DNA of 35,299 nucleotides from JBOFHT01 sp051649785 (lineage in GTDB: Archaea; Methanobacteriota; Methanobacteria; Methanobacteriales; Methanobacteriaceae). Under the pieces are notes generated by a model. That model searched no databases, was not told where the DNA came from, and saw only the letters and a program-made list of their open reading frames with translations. Below are positions 9,180 to 17,332 of this stretch, piece by piece. The DNA lies in the NCBI GenBank assembly GCA_051649785.1, contig JBOFHT010000060.1:1-35299 (forward strand), read 5' to 3'. Numbering within the stretch: the stretch's first letter is position 1; the number at the start of each line of letters is the position of its first letter. The position numbers and the translations under genes were made by a program.

Positions 9180-9746
9180 ATGAAGAGATTTGATGCCATT
9201 AAAAATATCATGGACTATATTACTGATGAATTAATTATTTGTAATATTGGATTTCCTTCAAGAGAACTTTATGAAATTGAAGATAGGTCTGAAAATTTTT
9301 ATATGCTAGGATCTATGGGTCTAGCTTCATCTATTGGCCTTGGATTAGCTATGGCTCAAGATAAAAAAGTAGTTGTTTTTGATGGTGATGGGTCTTTGCT
9401 TATGAATATGGGATCATTAGTTACTATTTTTAATCAAAACCCTGAAAATTTAGTTTGGATAGTTTTGGATAATGGTTGTTATGGGTCTACAGGAAATCAA
9501 TGTACTTATGCTCAAAATTTGAGTTTATTTGATGTAGCTGAAAGTATTGGATTTAATAACATTTATAAACTTGATATTGCTAATTGTAACTCTGATTTAT
9601 GTACTAGTGCTATATTCAATGATATTTTGAACTCTGAAGAAACTACTTTTGTTCACTATAAAATAGATGCAGGAAATGCAGATTCTCCAATTATTGATTT
9701 AAGTCCTGAAAAAATAAAAAATAGGTTTTTAAAAGCAATTAAATAG
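9180..9746 (+). CDS. comE: sulfopyruvate decarboxylase, beta subunit
   Basis: Partner of ComD. It is the TPP-binding (PP) half, with GDGSLLMNMGSL ending in the LDNGCYGSTG segment, the classic GDG-to-N diphosphate/Mg2+ site (about residues 78-107). MLGSMGLASSIGLGLA precedes it, as in the family. AGGGG at 9168-9172 is a clear ribosome binding site for ATG 9180. The 75 nt gap from comD contains no gene. Length (188 residues) is normal for the split archaeal enzyme. Confidence 0.93.
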   Translation: MKRFDAIKNIMDYITDELIICNIGFPSRELYEIEDRSENFYMLGSMGLASSIGLGLAMAQDKKVVVFDGDGSLLMNMGSLVTIFNQNPENLVWIVLDNGCYGSTGNQCTYAQNLSLFDVAESIGFNNIYKLDIANCNSDLCTSAIFNDILNSEETTFVHYKIDAGNADSPIIDLSPEKIKNRFLKAIK

Positions 9747-10103
9747 CCAATATGATAAATGAGTTATATTGATTTCAGTATTTTTAAGTTAATATTAATT
9801 TCTTCCAATTTTTCAAATTTCACTATTATTTATCTGACCTATTTGATCTATAATCAATTTATTTAATTTATTTAAATTAATTATATTAATTAATTAGTTA
9901 ATGTAATTTATTAATTTAATATAATTCTATTTTTACACATACTTTAAAATCCAGATGGGTATGATTTATTAGGAATATTTATTGTAAATACCCATATAGT
10001 TATATATATGTTATGATAAATATTTATCTATTTAATATAATTTTATTATTAATTAATTAGAAATAGATTCGATATGGATTAATGATAGTGGGGGCTTATT
10101 AAT
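9747..10103. other. AT-rich intergenic region with an inverted repeat before a promoter
   Basis: No gene is visible. ATGGGTA (9955-9961) and TACCCAT (9989-9995) form an inverted repeat with centres 34 bp apart, and a TATA-like stretch (ATAGTTATATATATG, 9996-10010) follows directly. This is a plausible regulated promoter for the gene at 10104. Confidence 0.4.
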
Positions 10104-10553
10104 ATGAGTTTTAGTGAATGGAGTACGGGTAAAAAAGTAGCTGTTATATTGATTATTATTGTAGCTATTACATGTGTTGTTGGAGCAATAACATTTTCTT
10201 TTGTAGCTACTCAAGTTACACAAGATTTAAAAAATACTAATATTACAATTGGTGGAGAAAACAGTTCATCATCAACATTTTCTATACCTCAAGGTCAGTA
10301 TAGCATTAATATAAAAACAGATAATAGTTGGAATTCATATATCACCACAGATGGAAAATATTCCCAAAGTAGTGGTTCTGGCGATAAAACAATTGATTTA
10401 GGAACAATAAGTGACTATTCTAGCATTACCATCAATCAACAAGGATCAGGAACAATTGATGTCACAGTAACTGATTCAAGTGGAAAAGTTGTACATGAAG
10501 GTAAAACTTCAACTGACTATGGTTCAGTTTATATATTATTGGATGCTAAATAA
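10104..10553 (+). CDS. small membrane-anchored extracytoplasmic protein
   Basis: Not assigned to a named family. After a short charged N-terminus (WSTGKKVA) there is one hydrophobic helix (about residues 11-34). Then comes a polar Ser/Thr/Gly-rich domain of about 110 residues with alternating hydrophobic residues (YSINIKTDNSWNSYI, IDVTVTDSSGKVV), likely a beta-sandwich. The helix is probably an uncleaved signal anchor, placing the domain outside the cell. A GGGGG stretch 10 nt before ATG 10104 supports the start. It has its own promoter region with an inverted repeat upstream. Function unknown. Confidence 0.75.
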   Translation: MSFSEWSTGKKVAVILIIIVAITCVVGAITFSFVATQVTQDLKNTNITIGGENSSSSTFSIPQGQYSINIKTDNSWNSYITTDGKYSQSSGSGDKTIDLGTISDYSSITINQQGSGTIDVTVTDSSGKVVHEGKTSTDYGSVYILLDAK

Positions 10554-10929
10554 TATTTTATGCTCTTGCTAATTTATTGTTGTATAATCAATAATAGTTA
10601 ATATATTTAATGCAGCTCTGTCAACTTAAGTAATTAAATACTAAATCTTAACTAAATTTAATAAATTACTCATATATTCGGAATAATTTTTTGAATTTTT
10701 ATAAAAATTTACTTTAAAAAATACTTAAATTGACAGAAGTGATTTAATACAATTAATATAAATATATTAAAATTTATAAAAATTTGATATTAATTATTTT
10801 CATATTATTTAAACTAAAAAAAGAGTTTTAATTAAGAATATTCAAAGATTATTCTTGCAATGCTTAGTATTTAATATGTTTTATTTATATTAAATCATTT
10901 ACCTATTTTTTAAATGGAGAATTGCAATT
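10554..10929. other. intergenic region with MITE-like element
   Basis: Contains the full-length element at 10618-10736. The rest is AT-rich with no coding frame. The acyltransferase leader ends with GGAG at 10916-10919, 10 nt before its ATG. Confidence 0.5.
10618..10736. repeat. MITE-like element, full-length copy
   Basis: A 119 bp element running from CTGTCAACTTAAG to CTTAAATTGACAG. The two ends are inverted repeats with one mismatch in 13. It aligns along its full length with 4024-4143, including AAATCTTAACTAAATTTAAT and the A/T block GAATTTTTATAAAAATTTAC. Non-coding. Confidence 0.75.
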
Positions 10930-11997
10930 ATGAGGAAATATTATCTTGATACTTTAAGATTATTAACAATTTTTTTAGTAATTATCTTGCATATTTTTTT
11001 AATTTATTCTGCTTTACCTTATTATGTAAAAGTAGGAGAAACTAATAATTTTTTAACATTAGTTATTTACCTTCTTTTAGTTTGGTTGATGCCTTTATTA
11101 TTTGCTATTGCAGGGATAACTTCATATTATTCATTAAGAAAAAGAAATATGAAAGAATACTTTAAAGAAAGAGTTCAAAGGTTATTGATTCCTTTCATAG
11201 CTGCTATGATTTTTTTAAATCCTATTTTATCATATTTTGGAATTAAATTTCATGAAAACATTTCAATGAATTATTTTGATTATTACTTGCATTCTTTTAG
11301 AATTACTGACCTTACAGGGTATGATGGTGGCTTAACATTTGGACCTGCATGGTTTATTTTATTTTTGTTCATAGTTTCATGCTTAGCAATACCAATTATC
11401 AAATTATTAAAAAATAAGGTTGATTTAAGTAATAAGGATTTTTCAATTGTCACACTGGTATTATTTGGTGTTATTCCAGTTATTTTATATCCTATTTTAA
11501 CTCTGGGAGGCGGTAAAAGTATTGGTTTGTCTCTAGGATTTTTTATGTTAGGATATTATGTTTTATCAAATGATAATGTTATGAAAAAACTTGAAAAAAA
11601 TAAAGTTTTATTAGGAATAATAGTATTGATATTGACAGCCATTTTTATAGTAGCGGTCTTATTGGAAGGTAGTGCTTTTAGCATAGCTTTTGATTCTATA
11701 TCTTATTATTATCAAGCATTCTATGGTTGGGTATCCATTCTTTTAATATTGGTCTTAGGTAAAATGTTTTTAAATAAAACAAACAATATAATTCAATATT
11801 TATCAGAATCTTCTTTCACACTATATATTTTCCATGAATCAATACTTATTGCAGTTGCATTTTATATAATACAATTCACATCTAATATTTATTTACAAAT
11901 GTTATTAATATTAATACTTACTATATCTCTGTCTATGGGACTATATGTGCTATGTAAAAGATTTAAGATAAGTAGATTCCTTTTTGGAATAAAATAA
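10930..11997 (+). CDS. membrane acyltransferase family 3 protein
   Basis: Multi-pass inner-membrane protein of the acyltransferase_3 family (OafA/NolL/OpgC type), which transfers acyl groups to sugars or other exported molecules. The N-terminus YLDTLRLLTIFLVIILHIF has the family's D-x-x-R and membrane His. LLFAIAGITSYYSLRKR and YFKERVQRLLIPF are the usual next segments, and about ten hydrophobic helices follow. Length (355 residues) is typical. The substrate cannot be told; modification of a surface glycan or pseudomurein-associated sugar is an inference. It stands alone, after a MITE-like element. Confidence 0.85.
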   Translation: MRKYYLDTLRLLTIFLVIILHIFLIYSALPYYVKVGETNNFLTLVIYLLLVWLMPLLFAIAGITSYYSLRKRNMKEYFKERVQRLLIPFIAAMIFLNPILSYFGIKFHENISMNYFDYYLHSFRITDLTGYDGGLTFGPAWFILFLFIVSCLAIPIIKLLKNKVDLSNKDFSIVTLVLFGVIPVILYPILTLGGGKSIGLSLGFFMLGYYVLSNDNVMKKLEKNKVLLGIIVLILTAIFIVAVLLEGSAFSIAFDSISYYYQAFYGWVSILLILVLGKMFLNKTNNIIQYLSESSFTLYIFHESILIAVAFYIIQFTSNIYLQMLLILILTISLSMGLYVLCKRFKISRFLFGIK

Positions 11998-12455
11998 TAA
12001 ATAATTCATTGAATATTAAGAATAAATATTTATTATGAATTTTTCTAATGATTTGGGAAAGTTAATTTTTTAGATATTGTATATAATCTGGGATGTTGGA
12101 AGTGATAAGTCAATATATGTAGAAACAATAGTTCTATTTAATGATTAATAGCTACTAAAAAGATCAGTACCACAATTATTGGAGTATATGCTTTTATTAA
12201 AAGTTAAATAAATTTAGTATAATCTTACATTATCTAATATTTAAAACTAATTTTAATATAACTATTCTATGTTTTGTAATAGTGAAAATATTATAAATAA
12301 TTAAAATAAGTTCAATTTGATAGTAAAAAGTGTGGAGTATTTATAGTAAATTAAATTTAGTTATAAATAATCTTAAATAAAATTTAAAAATACCACAAAA
12401 TTTCACAATCTTATATTATCATTTACTTTATTATTAATAATATTATTAATTATAT
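11998..12455. other. 458 bp AT-rich intergenic region between convergent genes
   Basis: Lies between the 3' ends of the acyltransferase (plus) and the GNAT gene (minus). Both strands were read; only very short frames exist and none shows a protein signature. No tRNA-like or hairpin structure stood out. Confidence 0.5.
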
Positions 12456-13019
12456 TCAATAATTGTTTCTTTCATTAAATTCTTTTTTTAATATATCCAT
12501 ATAGACTTCGTCATAAACTTTATTATTTATAGGGTATGCTTCTCTCCTATTACCAATTGTCTTGAATCCAAGTCGTTCATACATAGCTATAGCTTTTTTA
12601 TTGAAATCAATAGCATATAACATAACATTATTTAGATTTAAAATATTGAAGGCAAATTCAAGAAGTAATTTAGTAGATTCTTCACCATAACCTTTTGATT
12701 GGAAAGATTTATCTAATAAAAGACCTAAAGTAGCTTTTCGGTGAACAAAATTTATATCATATATTAATCCAATTCCAATAGCTTGCTCATTTTCAGAACT
12801 GTTTCCTTTTTTTACTATAACAAAGAAAAATTTATCATCACTATTATTATAATCTTCAATATATTTAGCTTGATTTTCCTCATTAAAAGCAATGTGGCTT
12901 CTACCAAATGTTAAATTAATCTCAAAATCATTTAACCAATCATTATATAAATATAAATCTTCTTTTTGACTTAAACTTAAAAATATTCTATTTCCATCTA
13001 ATTTATTAACATAAGCCAT
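12456..13019 (-). CDS. GNAT family N-acetyltransferase (RimJ/RimL type)
   Basis: An acetyl-CoA-dependent N-acetyltransferase of the Acetyltransf_3 group. The core has a beta strand GIGLIYDINFVHRKATLGLL, then the acetyl-CoA loop QSKGYGEE (about residues 112-119), then the C-terminal NKKAIAMYERLGFKTIGNRR typical of RimJ-like enzymes. The substrate (protein N-terminus, amino acid or polyamine) is unknown. GGGGTT lies just before ATG 13019. It is the last gene of a three-gene minus-strand unit, 12 nt after the DUF2156 gene, so it is probably controlled by the MarR protein. Confidence 0.88.
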   Translation of the reverse strand: MAYVNKLDGNRIFLSLSQKEDLYLYNDWLNDFEINLTFGRSHIAFNEENQAKYIEDYNNSDDKFFFVIVKKGNSSENEQAIGIGLIYDINFVHRKATLGLLLDKSFQSKGYGEESTKLLLEFAFNILNLNNVMLYAIDFNKKAIAMYERLGFKTIGNRREAYPINNKVYDEVYMDILKKEFNERNNY

Positions 13020-13031
13020 AATTGAACCCCA

Positions 13032-13913
13032 TTAAACCCCTATTTTAGCAATATATTTAGATAGTAATAAATCTGGACGGTAGGTTAACTTTGCTTGTCG
13101 TAATCCTTCAATTCCAAGATCTTCTTCACGGTTAATAAATTCATAATTGGACCATTGTTTTTCGCAAAATTCTTGATTAATACAATTATATATTCCTTCA
13201 AAGTTAGTATCAGCTCTTTCTGAGTGGATAACAACAGTATTTTTAGTTAATTCTTCTCCAGTAGATACTCCTGCAATTTTACCATCAATTCTAATAATAC
13301 ATCCTTTAATATCTAATTTAAATAGATTATCAAACATTTCTCCCATAGCTATAATCTCATCTGTATCATTGTTAGAATTTTTAATAATATTTATAGTAAA
13401 TTCTTTTGCTTCAATTAAATTATCTAAGATAATCTCTTCATAGGTATAATTATAACTTTCTCTAAATTTTTTAAGCCATCTACGTTTATTACGTAATTTA
13501 GAACCAGATAATGTAATTAATTTATTAGAAGTATAAATATAGTCAAATGAATCTCTATCTTCTATTAATGTAAAATCTTCTGAACTTTTTTCTAAACATT
13601 TTTTCATTTCTGGAAGTAATGGTTTAATGATTAATTCATCTTCTTTTTTGAAAATTTCTTTTATTAAAGATAAAGAATCTTTAATATCGCATCCTCCATA
13701 TGGAAAATGGCAAAATGGTTTTTTACTATCTCTTAATTTACCTTTTATACATAGACAATCATTAATTATTGCATATTCATATTCATAAGTCTTTCTCCAC
13801 ATAAAAAGATTAGAGAAATTCTTTTCAGCATTATTGAAATCGGTTTTATTAAAATAATCATCAAATATAGGTTTATCTAATAAAGATATTGGTTTGAAGT
13901 GTATATTCGTCAT
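13032..13913 (-). CDS. DUF2156 (phosphatidylglycerol lysyltransferase C-terminal-like) protein
   Basis: Soluble protein of the DUF2156 family, with the double GNAT-like fold also found at the C-terminus of MprF and aminoacyl-tRNA-dependent transferases. Signatures are KPISLLDKPIFDDYF at the N-terminus, NLFMWRKTYEYEYAII, LITLSGSKLRNKRRWLKKF (about residues 133-151), and the C-terminal NREEDLGIEGLRQAKLTYRP. There is no membrane domain, so it is a stand-alone cytoplasmic transferase rather than a full MprF. The acceptor is unknown. It lies 23 nt after the MarR gene and 12 nt before the GNAT gene, suggesting a regulated acyl- or aminoacyl-transfer module. Confidence 0.85.
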   Translation of the reverse strand: MTNIHFKPISLLDKPIFDDYFNKTDFNNAEKNFSNLFMWRKTYEYEYAIINDCLCIKGKLRDSKKPFCHFPYGGCDIKDSLSLIKEIFKKEDELIIKPLLPEMKKCLEKSSEDFTLIEDRDSFDYIYTSNKLITLSGSKLRNKRRWLKKFRESYNYTYEEIILDNLIEAKEFTINIIKNSNNDTDEIIAMGEMFDNLFKLDIKGCIIRIDGKIAGVSTGEELTKNTVVIHSERADTNFEGIYNCINQEFCEKQWSNYEFINREEDLGIEGLRQAKLTYRPDLLLSKYIAKIGV

Positions 13914-13936
13914 TTTATCATATCATTTTATAAATA

Positions 13937-14401
13937 TCAATCATTCAGTAATTTTAAAGAACTAATACAAGTTTTATTTAATATTTTAAAAAGTTTTTCT
14001 TTTTCAATATCCATGGATTCACAGATATAGTTTTCCCATTGGATTTCTTTTTTAATTATGTCTTCAATTACTTTTCTACCTTTCTTGGTTAAAAATAACT
14101 TGTAAGAACGTCTATTATTTTCATCAATTTTTTTAAGGATTAATTCTTTATCTTCTAATATTCTAAGGGATCTAGATGCTCCACATTTATCAGTTCCACA
14201 AGTTGAAGCTATCTTTCCTTGAATAGAACCCTCATCACGGTAAATATGTAAAATTAATTCATATTGATTGTAACTAATATTCTTTTCTTTTAAATAAGGA
14301 TTTATAAATGTTTGATGAGCTTTATTAAGAATTAAAATATAACAACTTAAATAATAACTCATATTATCTGTATCTTTAATAATATCTTTAATTTTTTTCA
14401 T
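13937..14401 (-). CDS. MarR family transcriptional regulator
   Basis: Winged-helix dimeric repressor, 154 residues. The helix-turn-helix and wing are visible in YNQYELILHIYRDEGSIQGK, IASTCGTDKCGASRSLRILE and KELILKKIDENNRRSYKLFL (residues about 45-105), flanked by the dimer helices. Unusually, the recognition region carries two cysteines (CGTDKC) where MarR proteins usually have a D-K/R-S-x-x-S/T pattern; this could allow redox or metal sensing, which is an inference. It heads the operon with DUF2156 and GNAT genes, and two palindromes lie next to its TATA box, so autoregulation is likely. Confidence 0.9.
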   Translation of the reverse strand: MKKIKDIIKDTDNMSYYLSCYILILNKAHQTFINPYLKEKNISYNQYELILHIYRDEGSIQGKIASTCGTDKCGASRSLRILEDKELILKKIDENNRRSYKLFLTKKGRKVIEDIIKKEIQWENYICESMDIEKEKLFKILNKTCISSLKLLND

Positions 14402-14470
14402 TTTAAAACTCGAATTTGTATTTAGTTTGATTCAAATAAAACAAAGTAAATAATAATATATGAACCTCAT

Positions 14471-14480
14471 ACTATATAAT
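14471..14480 (-). promoter_or_regulatory. TATA box of the MarR operon
   Basis: On the minus strand this reads ATTATATAGT. With usual archaeal spacing, transcription would start near 14450, giving a leader of about 50 nt before ATG 14401. Confidence 0.5.
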
Positions 14481-14485
14481 TGTTG

Positions 14486-14512
14486 CTATTGGCAATAGTT
14501 ATCATTGATAAC
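14486..14512. promoter_or_regulatory. paired palindromic operators, probable MarR site
   Basis: Two adjacent perfect inverted repeats share one base. They are CTATTG-G-CAATAG (14486-14498) and GTTATCA-T-TGATAAC (14498-14512), centres 13 bp apart. They sit immediately upstream of the minus-strand TATA box, where binding would block TFB/TBP. Such short palindromes fit MarR dimers. Confidence 0.55.
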
Positions 14513-14593
14513 ATTATGTAATGTAAATAAGTTATGGTAAAAAAAGATTAATTCATTACTTGAAGAATAATAATCATTAAGTAAATATAATTA

Positions 14594-16312
14594 TTAATTT
14601 CTATTTCGTCTCGAATTCAAAACATTTAATTCATCTTGCATAGCTCTTCTTATTTTGTAATTTTTTCTAAAATAATCAAAGACTCTATCTGCATATTTAT
14701 CTCCTTCCGTGCCTAAATTATATAGTTTTCTTAAATCATTGACAAATAGTTTATATTCTTTTCTATTATTTGCAGTTTCGCCTTGATTAATTAGTGTATT
14801 ATAGTAAAACTCATAAACATCTTCTTTATAGATTTTTACTAAGTATGGACCATATTCAAAGATATTACTGGGATGTTCATTTACTTTTTCCCATAATAAT
14901 TCCCATTGCTCTTCTTCTTTTAAAATTGGTCCATAGTAACTGAAATCAGAGTTTTCAATAAGATTAATGATTATTTCATTCTGTTTTTCTTCTAATAAAC
15001 CCATATTTTCATATAAGTTCTTTAAAATATAATAATACTCTGAATTTCCTTTTTTAAGAAGATTAGTGCCTATTTCTATCTGTTTACTAATAATTTCAAA
15101 TGATTTATAAATATCATGTAAAATTTTTTCCCATTTTTCTTGATTTATTGTTCCTTTATCTTCATTAAGTTTTTTTAAAGCTAATTTTTCACAAAACTTA
15201 AGATCCTTGTTGTTTATGGATTCTTCGATTAGTTCGATAGCAAATTCATCGATTTGAGTATTATCTCTCTTAAATTTTTTTGATTCTCCTTTACCATCTA
15301 CAATTTCAATAATTTTTGATTTTAAAATCATATTTTCATAATAATAAAATTCATTGCCACCAATATTATCTATTGCATTATATATTTCTTTTTTATTTGA
15401 CTTATCTACAAATTTCAAAGTTTCATTAATAAAATCATAATTATATTCAGTTGAAATAAAATCTTTTTGAGAGTTTTTAATTAAAAATTTAAAGGTATTT
15501 TCTTTTTCTGCACCTGTTCCATAGGTTTTAATCAAATCACAAGCACCTTTTAATACCTCAAATGTGTCATGAACTAGACCATCTAAGGAATAACTTTCAA
15601 ATGAGAATTCATATAAGCTATTAACTCCATTAATAATTTCTATTGGAATATGAAATGGAACCATGTATCTATCAGTGTTTAAAGATTTTTTTGATTGTTT
15701 GAGAACTTTTTCTAGGTCATTAGTATATTTATCAGTTTCATCCTGATAGTAATATGGATCATCGTCAAATTTAAAATAACTAGCATCACTAATTATACTT
15801 TCAATATCTCCAACTAAAAATTTGATTTCTTCATCAACAGCTGGTTTTTTAAGGAATCTATACAAATCTGTTTGAAAGTCTCCATACTTAAATCCATTTT
15901 CTATGATAAACTTTGTTAAATCTTCTTTAGAAGCCTTATTTATCAAGTATAACATATCTTCTTCTTCATCTTCATATTCTTCTATTTTTGAAATGTTTTT
16001 ATTTGATCCGATATGTTTTTCGCAGGATTCAATATGTTTCCCATCTTTAATTGCTAAACAAACAGCCACTAAATGTTTACAAACATCACCCCAATCATAT
16101 GGGCAATTGCAATTGTAATAATCAATGTTATTATTTTCATCAAGTTCAATCTTTATTTTGTAGTCTTTAAATCCAGTTCCCTCTACTTCGCCGTAATATG
16201 TATATTTTTGAGGATTATATGTTAAAAATGAAATATAATCATTTTTGTAATAGTCTTCTCCCCTAACAAATATTTCTTCATTTGCTCTATTTAATAAATC
16301 TTTAATTTTCAT
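14594..16312 (-). CDS. SWIM zinc-finger protein of unknown function
   Basis: A 572-residue protein with an N-terminal SWIM zinc finger. CNCPYDWGDVCKH (about residues 70-82) gives the CxCxnCxH ligand set, followed by LVAVCLAIKDG. SWIM domains bind nucleic acid or protein and often accompany SNF2 helicases or transposases. Here no helicase motifs follow; the remaining 480 residues are mainly acidic helices without a motif I recognise. The frame opens at TTG 16324, but GAGG 6 nt before ATG 16312 sets the start at MKIKDLLNRANEE. The CcbP-like gene lies upstream on the same strand. Confidence 0.8.
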   Translation of the reverse strand: MKIKDLLNRANEEIFVRGEDYYKNDYISFLTYNPQKYTYYGEVEGTGFKDYKIKIELDENNNIDYYNCNCPYDWGDVCKHLVAVCLAIKDGKHIESCEKHIGSNKNISKIEEYEDEEEDMLYLINKASKEDLTKFIIENGFKYGDFQTDLYRFLKKPAVDEEIKFLVGDIESIISDASYFKFDDDPYYYQDETDKYTNDLEKVLKQSKKSLNTDRYMVPFHIPIEIINGVNSLYEFSFESYSLDGLVHDTFEVLKGACDLIKTYGTGAEKENTFKFLIKNSQKDFISTEYNYDFINETLKFVDKSNKKEIYNAIDNIGGNEFYYYENMILKSKIIEIVDGKGESKKFKRDNTQIDEFAIELIEESINNKDLKFCEKLALKKLNEDKGTINQEKWEKILHDIYKSFEIISKQIEIGTNLLKKGNSEYYYILKNLYENMGLLEEKQNEIIINLIENSDFSYYGPILKEEEQWELLWEKVNEHPSNIFEYGPYLVKIYKEDVYEFYYNTLINQGETANNRKEYKLFVNDLRKLYNLGTEGDKYADRVFDYFRKNYKIRRAMQDELNVLNSRRNRN

Positions 16313-16371
16313 TAAATTCCTCAAGTTGATTTAATAATTTAATACTAATTTAATATTAATTTAATATCAAT

Positions 16372-16749
16372 TCAATATTTTTTAATCCAGTAATTCCAGT
16401 TTTTAATGGCTTCAAGAGTGTCATTATTTTTATCTAATGATTCTAAATCATTTACATTAATATAAAGCTCTTCTTCATTCCATTGAACTTCAACATATTC
16501 TATTGTATCAGCATAATCTTTTTTCCAGGGAATAGTTCCAATTTCATCAAATTGGTGCAAATTATCTTTTACTGATACTATTTCACCAATAGGGATTTCA
16601 GGATTTTCACCAATGATTCTTGCAGGAAATGGCTCACACAATCTCTCAGTCATATAACATTCCCAAGCACTAGAAACCTCTTCTTCATCATAGCAATCAA
16701 CTATCAATTTATCTTCGATCTGGCTTGAACTGTATTTAACATCGTCCAT
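16372..16749 (-). CDS. CcbP-like (calcium-binding) family protein
   Basis: A 125-residue acidic protein. ECYMTERLCEPFPARII, then PIGEIVSVKD, then a C-terminal LEAIKNWNYWIKKY resemble the CcbP family (first studied in Anabaena as a Ca2+-binding protein). The match is by pattern recall, so the family call is moderate and Ca2+ binding is not shown. The 3' end is 59 nt upstream of the SWIM gene, so co-transcription is possible. It is divergent from the toxin-antitoxin pair, sharing a short AT-rich promoter region. Confidence 0.6.
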   Translation of the reverse strand: MDDVKYSSSQIEDKLIVDCYDEEEVSSAWECYMTERLCEPFPARIIGENPEIPIGEIVSVKDNLHQFDEIGTIPWKKDYADTIEYVEVQWNEEELYINVNDLESLDKNNDTLEAIKNWNYWIKKY

Positions 16750-16772
16750 ATAAACACTTCTTTATATAGTAA

Positions 16773-16787
16773 ATTATTTATATTAAA
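16773..16787. promoter_or_regulatory. shared AT-rich TATA region for divergent genes
   Basis: TTTATATTAA on the plus strand (16777-16786) is about 25 bp before an expected start near 16807 for the antitoxin gene. The reverse reading TTAATATAAATAA is placed to serve the CcbP-like gene with a very short leader. Confidence 0.4.
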
Positions 16788-16789
16788 TG

Positions 16790-16803
16790 GATTATACATA
16801 ATC
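16790..16803. promoter_or_regulatory. palindrome GATTAT-AC-ATAATC, candidate antitoxin operator
   Basis: A perfect 6+2+6 inverted repeat lies between the TATA box and the antitoxin start codon. Toxin-antitoxin operons are typically autorepressed at such sites. Confidence 0.45.
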
Positions 16804-16821
16804 ATATTGGAGGAATTTAAT

Positions 16822-17037
16822 ATGAATATTGTAAAAATACCTTTAAAGGATTCTTTAATAAAAAAAATCGAAGGAAAAACTTTGATTGAGTGGAATATTA
16901 ATTCAAATGGGGAATTGGAATTAAAAGTTGAAGAATGTCAATTATTTGATAGGCTTGAAAAACTTGACAAAGAAATTGATGATGGGGATTTTATAGAAAC
17001 GGATATGGATTCTCTTGCAAAAGAACTGCAATTATAG
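16822..17037 (+). CDS. RelB-like antitoxin
   Basis: A 71-residue acidic protein directly upstream of a RelE-type toxin. The N-terminal part (MNIVKIPLKDSLIKKIEGKT, then LIEWNINSNGELELKVE) could form a small DNA-binding beta/helix unit. The C-terminal part (LEKLDKEIDDGDFIETDMDS) is an acidic helix of the kind that wraps and neutralises the basic toxin. The frame opens at TTG 16807, but GGAGG at 16809-16813 lies 8 nt before ATG 16822. The last codons overlap the toxin start by 23 nt, giving translational coupling. The exact antitoxin family is not certain. Confidence 0.75.
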   Translation: MNIVKIPLKDSLIKKIEGKTLIEWNINSNGELELKVEECQLFDRLEKLDKEIDDGDFIETDMDSLAKELQL

Positions 17038-17296
17038 ATTAAAATTCACTAAAAGTGCATATAAATCTTTGAAAAAAATTACATTGAAAGATAAAAATAT
17101 TGGTAATGGTTTATATGAATCTATTGGCGAAATTTTAGAAAACCCTTTTAATTCTAAAATACTTAAAGGTAAGCTTGAAGGAACCAGACGTGTCCGAAAA
17201 GGTAAATTTAGAATAGTTTTTTATATTAATAATAATAGTAATCCTCCCGAAATTCGTATATATGAAATTGGTATGCGAAAAAACATTTACAAATAA
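17015..17296 (+). CDS. RelE/ParE-type toxin
   Basis: A 93-residue basic protein of the RelE/ParE fold. YRLKFTKSAYKSLKKI at the N-terminus, KILKGKLEGTRRVRKGKFRI in the core, then VFYINN and a C-terminal RIYEIGMRKNIYK match the family, in which conserved Arg/Lys and a late Tyr act in mRNA cleavage at the ribosome (RelE). The start is taken as TTG 17015, inside the antitoxin gene; no later start in this frame precedes the conserved YRLKFTKSA. Overlap and orientation are typical of a type II module. It converges on polB1, whose stop codon is 36 nt away. Confidence 0.85.
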   Translation: MQKNCNYRLKFTKSAYKSLKKITLKDKNIGNGLYESIGEILENPFNSKILKGKLEGTRRVRKGKFRIVFYINNNSNPPEIRIYEIGMRKNIYK

Positions 17297-17332
17297 TACT
17301 AATTAATGCTCTATTTTTCCAGTTACTTTAAC

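Noticed and set aside
11998..12455. hidden gene or decayed transposase between the acyltransferase and GNAT genes
   Set aside because: Only very short frames and no recognisable motif on either strand.
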